A stretch of 16,053 nucleotides of DNA from assembly GCA_002323535.1 (NCBI GenBank), contig DCQT01000033.1, positions 103,692-119,744 of the forward strand, in the 5' to 3' direction. The translations under genes and the position numbers were made by a program. This DNA comes from Bacteriovoracaceae bacterium UBA1511. GTDB taxonomy: Bacteria > Bdellovibrionota > Bacteriovoracia > Bacteriovoracales > Bacteriovoracaceae. Position 1 is the first letter of the stretch. Every line of letters starts with the position of its first letter. Shown here piece by piece: positions 1 to 6,910 of this stretch. The notes beneath the pieces were generated by a model that was not told where the DNA came from, did no database searches, and saw only the letters and a list, made by a program, of their open reading frames with translations.

Positions 1-1
1 C

Positions 2-640
2 GCCTCTAGTTTTTTATTAAAAAAAGGCGAGTGCGATACCTCTTACTCGCTTCCAATTTTGGATATAAATGAATACGAAGAATTTATCTTTGATAACCAA
101 TTAAGTAGATTTAAAACTTTAAAGATAAAGCTTGATAATAATTTAATCTCAGAGCGTATTTCAAAAGTTAAGCAATTCTTTTCTGGTGACCTCTTTGTCG
201 ATTTCAATGAGGCTTTTTTAAATTACGAAGAAATAAAACCCCATGTTCAAACCTTGAATGAAAATATCAAGCTGGTGGAGCAACCGTTTAGGGAGGGAAG
301 TTTCTTAGATAACAAAAAGTTAAAAAATGAGTTAATTTGTGATCTTTTTTTGGATGAAGATATTACTGATAAAGATATTCTCCCTGATATGGGGCAATAC
401 TGTGATGGAGTCAACGTGAAGATTCAAAAGGCAGGAGGACCAAGCAGAGCTGCTCAACTTTTGGCCCAGGCCAAGAATCAAAAACTAAAAACAATGGTTG
501 GTTGTATGGTCGAGACTTCTCTGGGGATCTCACATTCAATGAGGCTTAACAATGTTGATTTTTATGATCTAGATGGGAGCTTGATGATTTTAGATGAACC
601 TTTTTCATTGTGCTTTGAAAAAAACGGTGTGCTGCACTAA
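2..640 (+). CDS. Dipeptide epimerase (enolase superfamily), 5'-truncated by window start
   Basis: C-terminal barrel of an enolase-superfamily enzyme. The frame is open to the first base of the window, so the true start lies outside; the first internal candidate, a TTG at 59, is not needed as a start. About 212 residues are visible of a family usually near 350, so the N-terminal capping domain is missing. The KIK motif (bases 122-130) carries the catalytic lysine. VDFNE, VEQPF and LDEDI supply the three metal ligands, VNVKIQKAGG the second catalytic lysine. The tail with MVGCMVETSLGIS and then DLDG is typical of L-Ala-D/L-Glu epimerases rather than of MenC or muconate cycloisomerases. Family role: epimerising L-Ala-D-Glu from murein to L-Ala-L-Glu in the cytoplasm. 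Exact dipeptide specificity cannot be read from sequence alone. The next gene starts 62 bases downstream on the same strand. Confidence 0.8.
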   Translation, partial: ASSFLLKKGECDTSYSLPILDINEYEEFIFDNQLSRFKTLKIKLDNNLISERISKVKQFFSGDLFVDFNEAFLNYEEIKPHVQTLNENIKLVEQPFREGSFLDNKKLKNELICDLFLDEDITDKDILPDMGQYCDGVNVKIQKAGGPSRAAQLLAQAKNQKLKTMVGCMVETSLGISHSMRLNNVDFYDLDGSLMILDEPFSLCFEKNGVLH

Positions 641-702
641 AAAATTATATATTTGTAGGCGAAAGATAAGACTTTATTGTAGGCTTATTTAACGGAGATC
701 AG

Positions 703-1836
703 ATGAAAGTTGGATATGACGCAAAAAGAGTTTTTCATAATTGGAGAGGTCTTGGAAATTACTCCAGAGATCTTATAACTGGCCTAGAAAAGTTTTTTCC
801 CGGCCATGATTACATTCTTTTTTCTATGGATTATACAGATCAGAGGGCTTTGAATTTTGAAGAAAAGAACCCTCGCCTTAAAGTTGTGAAGCCCAAATCC
901 TTTTTTTCAAGATTGTTTCCTTCTCTTTGGAGGTCTGGTTATTCAAAGTTATTTGATGAATATGAGCTGGATATTTTTCATGGGCTTTCCCACGAGCTTC
1001 CCAGGAAAAGGAATAATTCAAAAACTAAGTTTGTCGTTACAATTCACGATTTAATATTTATTAGATACCCAGAATACTTTCCGTCTGTAGACAGGAAAGT
1101 TTATATGGCGAAAGTAAAATACGCATGTAAAGTCGCCGATGTAATTGTTGCGATTTGCGAACAGACAAAAAATGATTTAGTTGAAATTCTTGAGGTTCCA
1201 GCAGCTAAGATTAGAGTTGCCTACCAAAGTTGTAATCCAATTTTTTTTAATAAATTGAGCTCGGATGAAATCCAAAATGTGCTTAGTAAATATTCCATAA
1301 ATGATGAATACTTTCTTTTTGTAGGTGCATTTGAGGAAAGAAAAAATGTATTAACTTTGATCGATGCATATTATCACTTTGGAAAAAGTAAAAAATTAGT
1401 ATTAGTAGGGAAAGGTAAAAATTATAGAAAAGAGATGGTAAAAAAGATTACGTCGCTCGGTCTTGAGGATTGTGTAACTATTTTAGAGGGAATTCCTCTT
1501 GAAGATTTACCCGCGATCTATCAGGGGGCATTTGCCTTTTGTTTTCCGAGCTTCTTTGAGGGCTTTGGCATACCTCTCATCGAGAGCTTGTTCTCAGGTA
1601 AACCGGTTATTACTACAAATGGTAGTTGCTTTCCGGAGGTGGCCGGCCCCGGTGGTTTATATTGTGATCCAAATAATGCATTTGAGATCACTAAAGCGAT
1701 GGAGTTATTGTCAGTGGACTCTGTGACTTATAATAAATTATCGCAAGAGGGCTTGAAGCATGTTTCCAAATTTCTGCCCGAAAATACAAATAAAGTTATG
1801 ATGGACGTTTACGAAGAAGTACTAAGTAAAGATTGA
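703..1836 (+). CDS. Glycosyltransferase family 4 (GT-B fold)
   Basis: A 377-residue retaining glycosyltransferase of the GT4 family, transferring a sugar from a nucleotide-sugar donor, probably during surface polysaccharide or lipopolysaccharide assembly at the inner face of the membrane. The N-terminal lobe opens with MKVGYDAKRV and a GLGNYSR loop, and holds the HDLIF segment. The C-terminal donor lobe has FVGAFEERKN (an R/K pair for the donor phosphates) and the EX7E pair E286/E294 in FFEGFGIPLIES, followed by SGKPVITT and PEVAG. There is no signal peptide or membrane span. The ATG at 703 has an upstream GGAGAT. The closest described subgroup is mannosyltransferase-like (WbaZ/MtfA type), but donor and acceptor cannot be assigned. 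It is not in an obvious polysaccharide cluster, and its stop is one base from the stop of the convergent exbD. Confidence 0.85.
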   Translation: MKVGYDAKRVFHNWRGLGNYSRDLITGLEKFFPGHDYILFSMDYTDQRALNFEEKNPRLKVVKPKSFFSRLFPSLWRSGYSKLFDEYELDIFHGLSHELPRKRNNSKTKFVVTIHDLIFIRYPEYFPSVDRKVYMAKVKYACKVADVIVAICEQTKNDLVEILEVPAAKIRVAYQSCNPIFFNKLSSDEIQNVLSKYSINDEYFLFVGAFEERKNVLTLIDAYYHFGKSKKLVLVGKGKNYRKEMVKKITSLGLEDCVTILEGIPLEDLPAIYQGAFAFCFPSFFEGFGIPLIESLFSGKPVITTNGSCFPEVAGPGGLYCDPNNAFEITKAMELLSVDSVTYNKLSQEGLKHVSKFLPENTNKVMMDVYEEVLSKD

Positions 1837-1837
1837 C

Positions 1838-2230
1838 TCATTCTTTCTCTGTAATTAGGTTTAAGTTTTCTAATTTGTATTTTTTAAGCAAATCAATAAT
1901 TTTGACTACCTTTTTATACTCCACAGATTCATCAATTCGCAAAACAACGGGGACTTTTTTATTCTTAGTATTGGCAAGCGAATTTGAAAAATCATTTAAG
2001 GATATTTTTTTCCCATTTAGAGCAATTTCGCTTTTTGTTATCTCAACTTGCAGATTCTTATTGTTATTACTTTTAGACTCGGTTGTTTCTCCAGAAGGTA
2101 AGTTTAAGATTAATGCTAATTCTTCTTTCTTAAAGACAGTAGAAACCATAAAAAATATCAACAATAGAAAAACCACATCAATCAATGGAGTTAAATCAAT
2201 TGTGGATGCTTCTCTGGAGCGTTTTTTCAT
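1838..2230 (-). CDS. exbD: ExbD/TolR family biopolymer transport protein
   Basis: 130-residue inner-membrane protein of the ExbD/TolR family, which with ExbB/TolQ uses the proton motive force to power a periplasmic partner (TonB or TolA). A short basic cytoplasmic N-terminus is followed by one membrane helix (about residues 14-33) containing TPLIDVVFLLLIFF. D18 is the conserved protonatable aspartate. The remaining ~95 residues form the periplasmic domain. The ATG overlaps the exbB stop by one base (TAATG), so the two are translationally coupled. No tonB, tolA or TonB-dependent receptor is in the window, so whether this pair serves a Ton, Tol or gliding-type system is open. Confidence 0.88.
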   Translation of the reverse strand: MKKRSREASTIDLTPLIDVVFLLLIFFMVSTVFKKEELALILNLPSGETTESKSNNNKNLQVEITKSEIALNGKKISLNDFSNSLANTKNKKVPVVLRIDESVEYKKVVKIIDLLKKYKLENLNLITEKE

Positions 2231-2763
2231 TACTTTAATACCTTGAGAAGAATTTCTTTTTCTAATATTTGCTCAAGATCGTCGACCATTCCAATGAGGT
2301 AGTTATGTCCTATATAATGAGGTATAGATACTATTAGTCCTCCTACGGTTGTTATTAAGGCAAGAGAAATACCACTTGCAAATACACTTGGGTCACCCAT
2401 TCCACTAGAAGCCATTTTATTAAATGATAACAAGACACCCAAAACAGTTCCTAATAATCCAAGTAGAGGGGAAATTGTTGCGATTATCTTAATCGTATTG
2501 AGACCTTTTTCTATTGTATTCATATATGAACTTAACTCTCTTAAAGTTATTTCGACTTTCGCCTGAGAGTCTGAGTGTTGTCCATCGGCCGCGAATATTT
2601 CTTTTATCTTCGAGGATATAAAAAGAGCAGTTTGTGCGATATTTTTTTTGGATTGATTGAGCCCAAAAAACTTATAGAGCATTAAGGCAACACCAAAAAT
2701 ATTTAGCGCTAATAATATATACATAATCGCACCACCTTGATGAATATAGTCCACTATTTTCAT
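2230..2763 (-). CDS. exbB: ExbB/TolQ/MotA family proton channel protein
   Basis: 177-residue inner-membrane proton-channel subunit, partner of the downstream ExbD. Three membrane helices are visible: about 12-33, 91-114 (SPLLGLLGTVLGV) and 128-151 (SGISLALITTVGG). T106 and T139 sit at positions matching the conserved channel threonines of ExbB/TolQ. The cytoplasmic loop of ~55 residues between helices 1 and 2 is normal for the family, and the length is at the short end of the family range, without the long N-terminal extension of some ExbB proteins. The ATG is preceded by AAGGAG with good spacing. It is divergent from the gamma-glutamyltranspeptidase gene across an 88-base gap. Confidence 0.88.
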   Translation of the reverse strand: MKIVDYIHQGGAIMYILLALNIFGVALMLYKFFGLNQSKKNIAQTALFISSKIKEIFAADGQHSDSQAKVEITLRELSSYMNTIEKGLNTIKIIATISPLLGLLGTVLGVLLSFNKMASSGMGDPSVFASGISLALITTVGGLIVSIPHYIGHNYLIGMVDDLEQILEKEILLKVLK

Positions 2764-2851
2764 GCGAGTCTCCTTAATTATTTCTAATCATTATTTTGAC
2801 GACATTGTCTGTGGATGGCAACCTAACTCAAAGATTTTCTAAAGGTGTTTA
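2764..2851. promoter_or_regulatory. Divergent intergenic region between exbB and ggt
   Basis: 88 bases that must hold the start signals of both exbB (leftward) and ggt (rightward). Visible are the two ribosome binding sites: AAGGAG on the minus strand just upstream of exbB, and AAAGG upstream of the ggt ATG. TTGACG at about 2793 resembles a -35 box for ggt, but no good -10 follows at normal spacing. No clear operator is seen. Confidence 0.35.
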
Positions 2852-4576
2852 ATGAAACATTTCAATTTGCTGTTTTTTATAATTTTTTACTCATGTGCAA
2901 ATCAACCAGTTGATTATTTTTCGTCCGAAGCCCCAAGGTTAAAAAATAAATATCAGGCAACTTCAGAAAAACTTATGATTTCCTCCCAGGGAAATCACAG
3001 TACAAATGCTGGTATCAAGATAGCTAAAATGGGTGGAAACATCATTGATGTTTTTACTGCGGTTAGCTTTGCTATTTCCGTCGAAAGACCCCAGAGCACT
3101 GGGTTAGGTGGCGGAGGTTTTCTATTATATTACGACCCAAGTTCAATGGATGAACCCGTTAGTTTAGACTTTAGAGAGATGGCCCCTTTAAGAGCTCACA
3201 AAAAAATGTATGTTGACTCAAGCGGAAATGAGATACCCCTTAAATCAAGAGTTGGTATGGATGCTGCGGGAGTGCCTGGATTTGTTGATGGAGTATTAAC
3301 TGCTCATAAAAAATGGGGGAAGCTACCTCTAAACAAAGTGTTGGCCCCCGCAGTTGATTTAGCTAGAGAAGGCTTTGTCGTTTATCCCGAATTAGAAAAA
3401 GCACTTAATTACAAAAAAGATGACCTCGCCAAGTTTCCCGCAACTAAAAAAATATTTTTTAGAAAAAGTGGTGAGGTCTTAAAAGCAGGAGACCTTCTAA
3501 AGCAAACCGATTTGAGCAAAACAATCGAATATATATCGCTAAAGGGAAAAGATGGTTTTTACAAAGGCTATGTAAGAGATCAGATTGTTCAATCAAGTAA
3601 AGTTCATGGTTCGGGGTTTTTTCAAAAAAAGGATTTTAATATTTATAAAACTAAGTTTAGGGCGACGGTCAAAGGAAGTTATAAAGGCTATCCCATTTAC
3701 TCAATGGGGCCACCGAGCAGTGGTGGTGTCCATGTTATTCAAATATTAAATACTCTTGAGAATTTAAACTTAGTTGAGCCTTATGGTAAGTTTGAGGTTC
3801 ATGCGATGAGTTCAGCAATGATGCAAGCATTTTATGACCGCGCAAAGTATTTGGGTGATGCAGACTTCGTAAATGTTCCAATAGATGGCCTTACAAGCAA
3901 GGGCTACGCTGATGATTTATCTAAGGAAATTAAAAATACTAAGGCATTTGATCGAGGAAGCGAGAATGCCCTAGACCCTTTTAAATATGAAAGTGATGAA
4001 ACAACACATTTTTCAATTATGGATAGTGAGGGGAGAGTTGTAGTTACCACCCAAACAATAAATGGATACTTTGGAAATTCTGTTGTTGTCGAAGGAACCG
4101 GTGTTGTTATGAATAATGAAATGGATGACTTTGCGACAAAGGTGGGAGCGTCTAATCTATTTGGTGCCATCGGTGGCAAGAACAACCTAGTTGAAGCAAG
4201 AAAAAGACCTTTGAGTAGTATGTCTCCAACAATCGTTCTAGACAAAGAGAGTAAATCTCCTTTGCTTGCAGTTGGCACACCGTCGGGAACTAGAATCTTA
4301 ACTTGCGTTATGCAAACCATTTTAAACTATCTTGAATATGAGAATAATTTATATGATTCAGTAGCGATGAAAAGATATCATCATCAGTGGAGACCAAACT
4401 ACATAAGAGTTGAAGGAAGTGGTTTCTCTCAGGAACTCTCAAGACAACTTAAAGATATTGGCCATGAGTTAAAAAATCAAAACCTTGGCTGCCGAGTCCA
4501 GGCAATCGAGTTTAGAAACAATAAACTTACAGGAGTTTCCGATCCAAGAGGGGAAGGGAAAAGCCAAGGCCTTTAG
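2852..4576 (+). CDS. ggt: Gamma-glutamyltranspeptidase, probable exported or lipoprotein form
   Basis: 574-residue Ntn-hydrolase precursor that hydrolyses or transfers gamma-glutamyl groups (glutathione and related peptides). It self-cleaves before T384 in DETTHFSI, which becomes the N-terminal nucleophile of the small subunit, as at E. coli T391. R108 in LDFREMAP, NNEMDDF and PLSSMSPT match substrate-binding motifs. The usual GSPGG loop reads GTPSG (475-479), so one of the two glycines of the oxyanion region is serine. The frame is complete through YHHQW and DPRGEGKSQGL. The N-terminus is hydrophobic and ends FYSC15, a weak lipobox, so it may be a lipoprotein or simply exported. AAAGG precedes the ATG. 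The stop overlaps that of the convergent small gene. Confidence 0.93.
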   Translation: MKHFNLLFFIIFYSCANQPVDYFSSEAPRLKNKYQATSEKLMISSQGNHSTNAGIKIAKMGGNIIDVFTAVSFAISVERPQSTGLGGGGFLLYYDPSSMDEPVSLDFREMAPLRAHKKMYVDSSGNEIPLKSRVGMDAAGVPGFVDGVLTAHKKWGKLPLNKVLAPAVDLAREGFVVYPELEKALNYKKDDLAKFPATKKIFFRKSGEVLKAGDLLKQTDLSKTIEYISLKGKDGFYKGYVRDQIVQSSKVHGSGFFQKKDFNIYKTKFRATVKGSYKGYPIYSMGPPSSGGVHVIQILNTLENLNLVEPYGKFEVHAMSSAMMQAFYDRAKYLGDADFVNVPIDGLTSKGYADDLSKEIKNTKAFDRGSENALDPFKYESDETTHFSIMDSEGRVVVTTQTINGYFGNSVVVEGTGVVMNNEMDDFATKVGASNLFGAIGGKNNLVEARKRPLSSMSPTIVLDKESKSPLLAVGTPSGTRILTCVMQTILNYLEYENNLYDSVAMKRYHHQWRPNYIRVEGSGFSQELSRQLKDIGHELKNQNLGCRVQAIEFRNNKLTGVSDPRGEGKSQGL

Positions 4577-4791
4577 TTCAGAGTTTTTGTAACATATAGA
4601 CGAAAAATTTTATCTTTTGATCGTCTAATCGTGCAGTTACCGTCTTCTTTTTTTCCAAGAAGAAAATCATAATAATCTGGTAGCGTATCAGCAACTTCTA
4701 GAATAGACTTACCCTCGTGTTCACCGAAATCAATAAAAACTTGGTCTTCGGCTAGGATTCCGGTTAAAGGACTCACTTCTTGTGTTGACAC
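4573..4791 (-). CDS. Conserved-looking small protein, function unknown (72 aa)
   Basis: Not recognised with certainty. It starts at GTG with a strong ribosome binding site (minus-strand CCAAGGAGGG about four bases before the start), which argues that it is a real gene despite its size. The protein is soluble and acidic at the N-terminus, with FGEHEGKSILEVADTLPDYY (residues 22-41) and then NCTIRRSKDKIFRLYV. The first segment resembles the FGKxKGKxLxELPxxYxxWL pattern of small DUF3820-type and exonuclease-associated proteins, but the match is only partial and no function follows from it. It is probably a single-gene transcript: a terminator-like hairpin lies upstream at 4838-4870. Its stop overlaps that of ggt by three bases on the opposite strand. 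Confidence 0.7.
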   Translation of the reverse strand: MSTQEVSPLTGILAEDQVFIDFGEHEGKSILEVADTLPDYYDFLLGKKEDGNCTIRRSKDKIFRLYVTKTLN

Positions 4792-4837
4792 TTTTCCCTC
4801 CTTGGAAATTTACTGTCTCAATAATAATTGTTTATCA

Positions 4838-4870
4838 AAAATAAAAATTTTCCAACTAATTTATGTTGGA
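4838..4870 (-). terminator. Intrinsic terminator after the HD-GYP-like gene
   Basis: On the minus strand the arms TCCAAC and GTTGGA (plus-strand 4865-4870 and 4851-4856) form a 6-bp stem with an 8-base loop. It is followed by AAATTTTTATTTTT (4837-4850). It lies 21 bases beyond the stop at 4892 and ahead of the 72-residue gene. The stem is short, so strength is uncertain. Confidence 0.55.
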
Positions 4871-4891
4871 GCTTTTGACTCTGATAATGGT

Positions 4892-5842
4892 CTATATGTT
4901 AAAAAACTTCGTAGAAAAGTTTACTAGAAACTTAAATTCTTCCTTATTTGATGGAGGTGTAGAAATCTTTATGAGTTCAAGAGCCTTATATAATGAGTTC
5001 TTCGGGCGATAAGGTCGATCGGATATCATTGCAGACAGGACATCAGAGAAGTGAAGAAAAATTAATTCAGGCCCAAATAATATTTTCTCACTTTTTATGT
5101 CATGGTGGTGTTTTATTAAATTTAGTTGAGTAGTTGATAAGTGAAGGTTGTCTTTACAAATAAGATATGAATAGCTCGAGTGGCAATTAATTTCTTCTCT
5201 TTGTTTTTCGTTTATATTTTTTGTTAATAGTGTGCTCTCATTTATAAGAGACATTCCTATGTCTTTAAATAGGCTCGTTATAAAAAGAGTTTGGTTAAAT
5301 TTTTTTTCAAATACTTTGGACTCCTCCAAAAGGTGAGAGAAGATTAACGTTGATTTTAGCGGCTGAGAGAACAAGAAGTAATGGCCCAGTTTTGAAAACT
5401 TGTTGAAAATAGTGGGTGTAAATTTTTGGTAATTGACAAAAATCTCACTTACTAATTTTGTAATTTGATGATGGCCTTGAAGGATTTCTTTGTTAAATGG
5501 GTCTTTGTAAACAAACTTTTGATGGAGTAAGCAAAGGTTGAGTAACCTAAGTCCATTATAAACGGGAGAGCCATGGGAAAACTTTTTACAAATGTCTGTA
5601 ATTTCCTTTTTAACGAAAGAATTGAAGATTTCAAAATCAGATTTCTTGCATAATATCTCCAAGTTCTTTTTTGATACAAGTTTCATCAAAGTACTCTTCG
5701 TGATTTTTTGATCCTTGAAAATACATGGAGTAAATAAATCAGTGTTTGAGTAAAGATTGCATGGAGAAATACTAAAAAATAAAACTTCTTTAAGAGAAAT
5801 TTTTTCAAATGAAAATGATTGAATTAATAGGTCTTTTTCCAC
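4892..5842 (-). CDS. Degenerate HD-GYP domain protein, probably not a cyclic-di-GMP phosphodiesterase
   Basis: 316 residues. Residues ~15-75 resemble the N-terminal DUF3391-like region found ahead of HD-GYP domains. Residues ~160-290 follow the HD-GYP layout, but key residues are lost. The HD pair reads K193-D194 in LFKDIG; the HHExxDGxGYP motif is reduced to KHHHD (244-248) with no GYP; FSDVLSAM (265-272) and SDRPYR (274-279) remain. H170 and H221 sit near other metal-ligand positions. Metal-dependent hydrolysis is therefore doubtful, and a binding or scaffold role is possible (inference). It starts at GTG 5842 with a poor ribosome binding site; a stop four codons upstream limits the alternatives. 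The protein is unusually rich in Phe, Lys and Ser. It lies 75 bases after dppF with no terminator seen between, so it may be co-transcribed with dpp. Confidence 0.72.
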   Translation of the reverse strand: MEKDLLIQSFSFEKISLKEVLFFSISPCNLYSNTDLFTPCIFKDQKITKSTLMKLVSKKNLEILCKKSDFEIFNSFVKKEITDICKKFSHGSPVYNGLRLLNLCLLHQKFVYKDPFNKEILQGHHQITKLVSEIFVNYQKFTPTIFNKFSKLGHYFLFSQPLKSTLIFSHLLEESKVFEKKFNQTLFITSLFKDIGMSLINESTLLTKNINEKQREEINCHSSYSYLICKDNLHLSTTQLNLIKHHHDIKSEKILFGPELIFLHFSDVLSAMISDRPYRPKNSLYKALELIKISTPPSNKEEFKFLVNFSTKFFNI

Positions 5843-5917
5843 ATATACTTTTCGTCAAAAATGGAAATGTTGTTTGAGGGTTACTAAATGGTGGAAATAG
5901 TTGCCTTGTTTTGAGCT

Positions 5918-6898
5918 TTACTCGATGGATGAAATACTTGCCTTGTCGGGTGAATACAAGTGGCATTTAACATAGTGGTCTCCTAGGTTAAATTCACTTG
6001 GATAACTCCTTTTACAGTCGTTAACCGCATCTTTACATCTTGAGTGAAAGTGACACCCCGATGGTGGATTTGCAGGTGATGGAAGCTCTCCTTCAATGAC
6101 TTCGTAATCATTTATGCTACGACTTGGGTCAACAACAGGGGAGCTGTTAATAAGTGCTCTAGTGTATGGATGGGCAGGTTGATTAAAAACTTTATCGACA
6201 CTTGAGCGCTCAACAATTTTTCCTAGGTACATTACAGCAACTTCATGAGCAATGTGTTGTATAACAGATAGGTCATGTCCTATAAAAATGTAAGTCAGCT
6301 TTAATTCGTTTTGAAGATTTCTTAATAAATTAATAATTTGTGCTTGGATTGATACGTCTAATGCAGAGATAGGCTCATCACAGATTATTACTTTTGGTTT
6401 TGTAATTAAAGCCCGAGCAATGCCGATCCTTTGCCTTTGACCGCCTGAAAACATGTGTGGGTATCTATGCGCCATCTCTTTGGTAAGTCCGACGAGCTCC
6501 ATTACCTCAAGAGATTTTTTATAAATCTCATCTTTATCCATTTCTCCTTTTATAATTAAAGGAGCACCAATGAGTTCCCACGCTTTTTTTCTAGGGTTGA
6601 GAGAATTGTATGGGTCTTGGAAAATCATCTGTATTAGTGAGCATTTCTCACTTCTATTTATTTCGCTTAGGTTTTGATCCCCAATGTAAATAGAACCCCC
6701 CGTAAGCTCTTCAATACCAAGAATAGTTTTTGCTAATGAGCTCTTTCCGCAACCAGATTCACCTACTATTCCAAGAGTCGTCCCTTTTTCGACCTCTAGT
6801 GACACTCCATCAACAGCTTTAATGGTACTTTTGTCGCCAAAGAGTCCCTTCGTTTTGTAGTGTTTTTGTAGTGCATTTATTCTTAGTAGTTTTTCCAT
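5918..6898 (-). CDS. dppF: Dipeptide ABC transporter ATP-binding subunit DppF/OppF
   Basis: Second ATPase of the peptide importer, located on the cytoplasmic face. Numbered from the ATG at 6898: Walker A GESGCGKS 46-53, Q-loop FQDP, signature FSGGQRQ 150-156, Walker B VIICDE 170-175, H-loop H208. The oligopeptide/dipeptide C-terminal extension holds C282, C288, C295 and C312, the spacing associated with the [4Fe-4S] cluster seen in Opp/Dpp ATPases. The ATG at 6898 (MEKLLRIN) is preferred to the GTG at 6907. AAGG lies 10 bases before this ATG but only one base before the GTG, and the family usually starts here. It is the last dpp gene, 12 bases after dppD by this start. Confidence 0.93.
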   Translation of the reverse strand: MEKLLRINALQKHYKTKGLFGDKSTIKAVDGVSLEVEKGTTLGIVGESGCGKSSLAKTILGIEELTGGSIYIGDQNLSEINRSEKCSLIQMIFQDPYNSLNPRKKAWELIGAPLIIKGEMDKDEIYKKSLEVMELVGLTKEMAHRYPHMFSGGQRQRIGIARALITKPKVIICDEPISALDVSIQAQIINLLRNLQNELKLTYIFIGHDLSVIQHIAHEVAVMYLGKIVERSSVDKVFNQPAHPYTRALINSSPVVDPSRSINDYEVIEGELPSPANPPSGCHFHSRCKDAVNDCKRSYPSEFNLGDHYVKCHLYSPDKASISSIE

Positions 6899-6910
6899 CA
6901 GTATCACGCC

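Noticed and set aside
1833..2246. 137-codon plus-strand open frame over exbD
   Set aside because: It mirrors exbD, whose family motifs and coupling to exbB are clear; the plus-strand product has no recognisable features.
3904..4320. 138-codon minus-strand open frame inside ggt
   Set aside because: It is antisense to the most conserved part of ggt, including the catalytic threonine, with no domain of its own.
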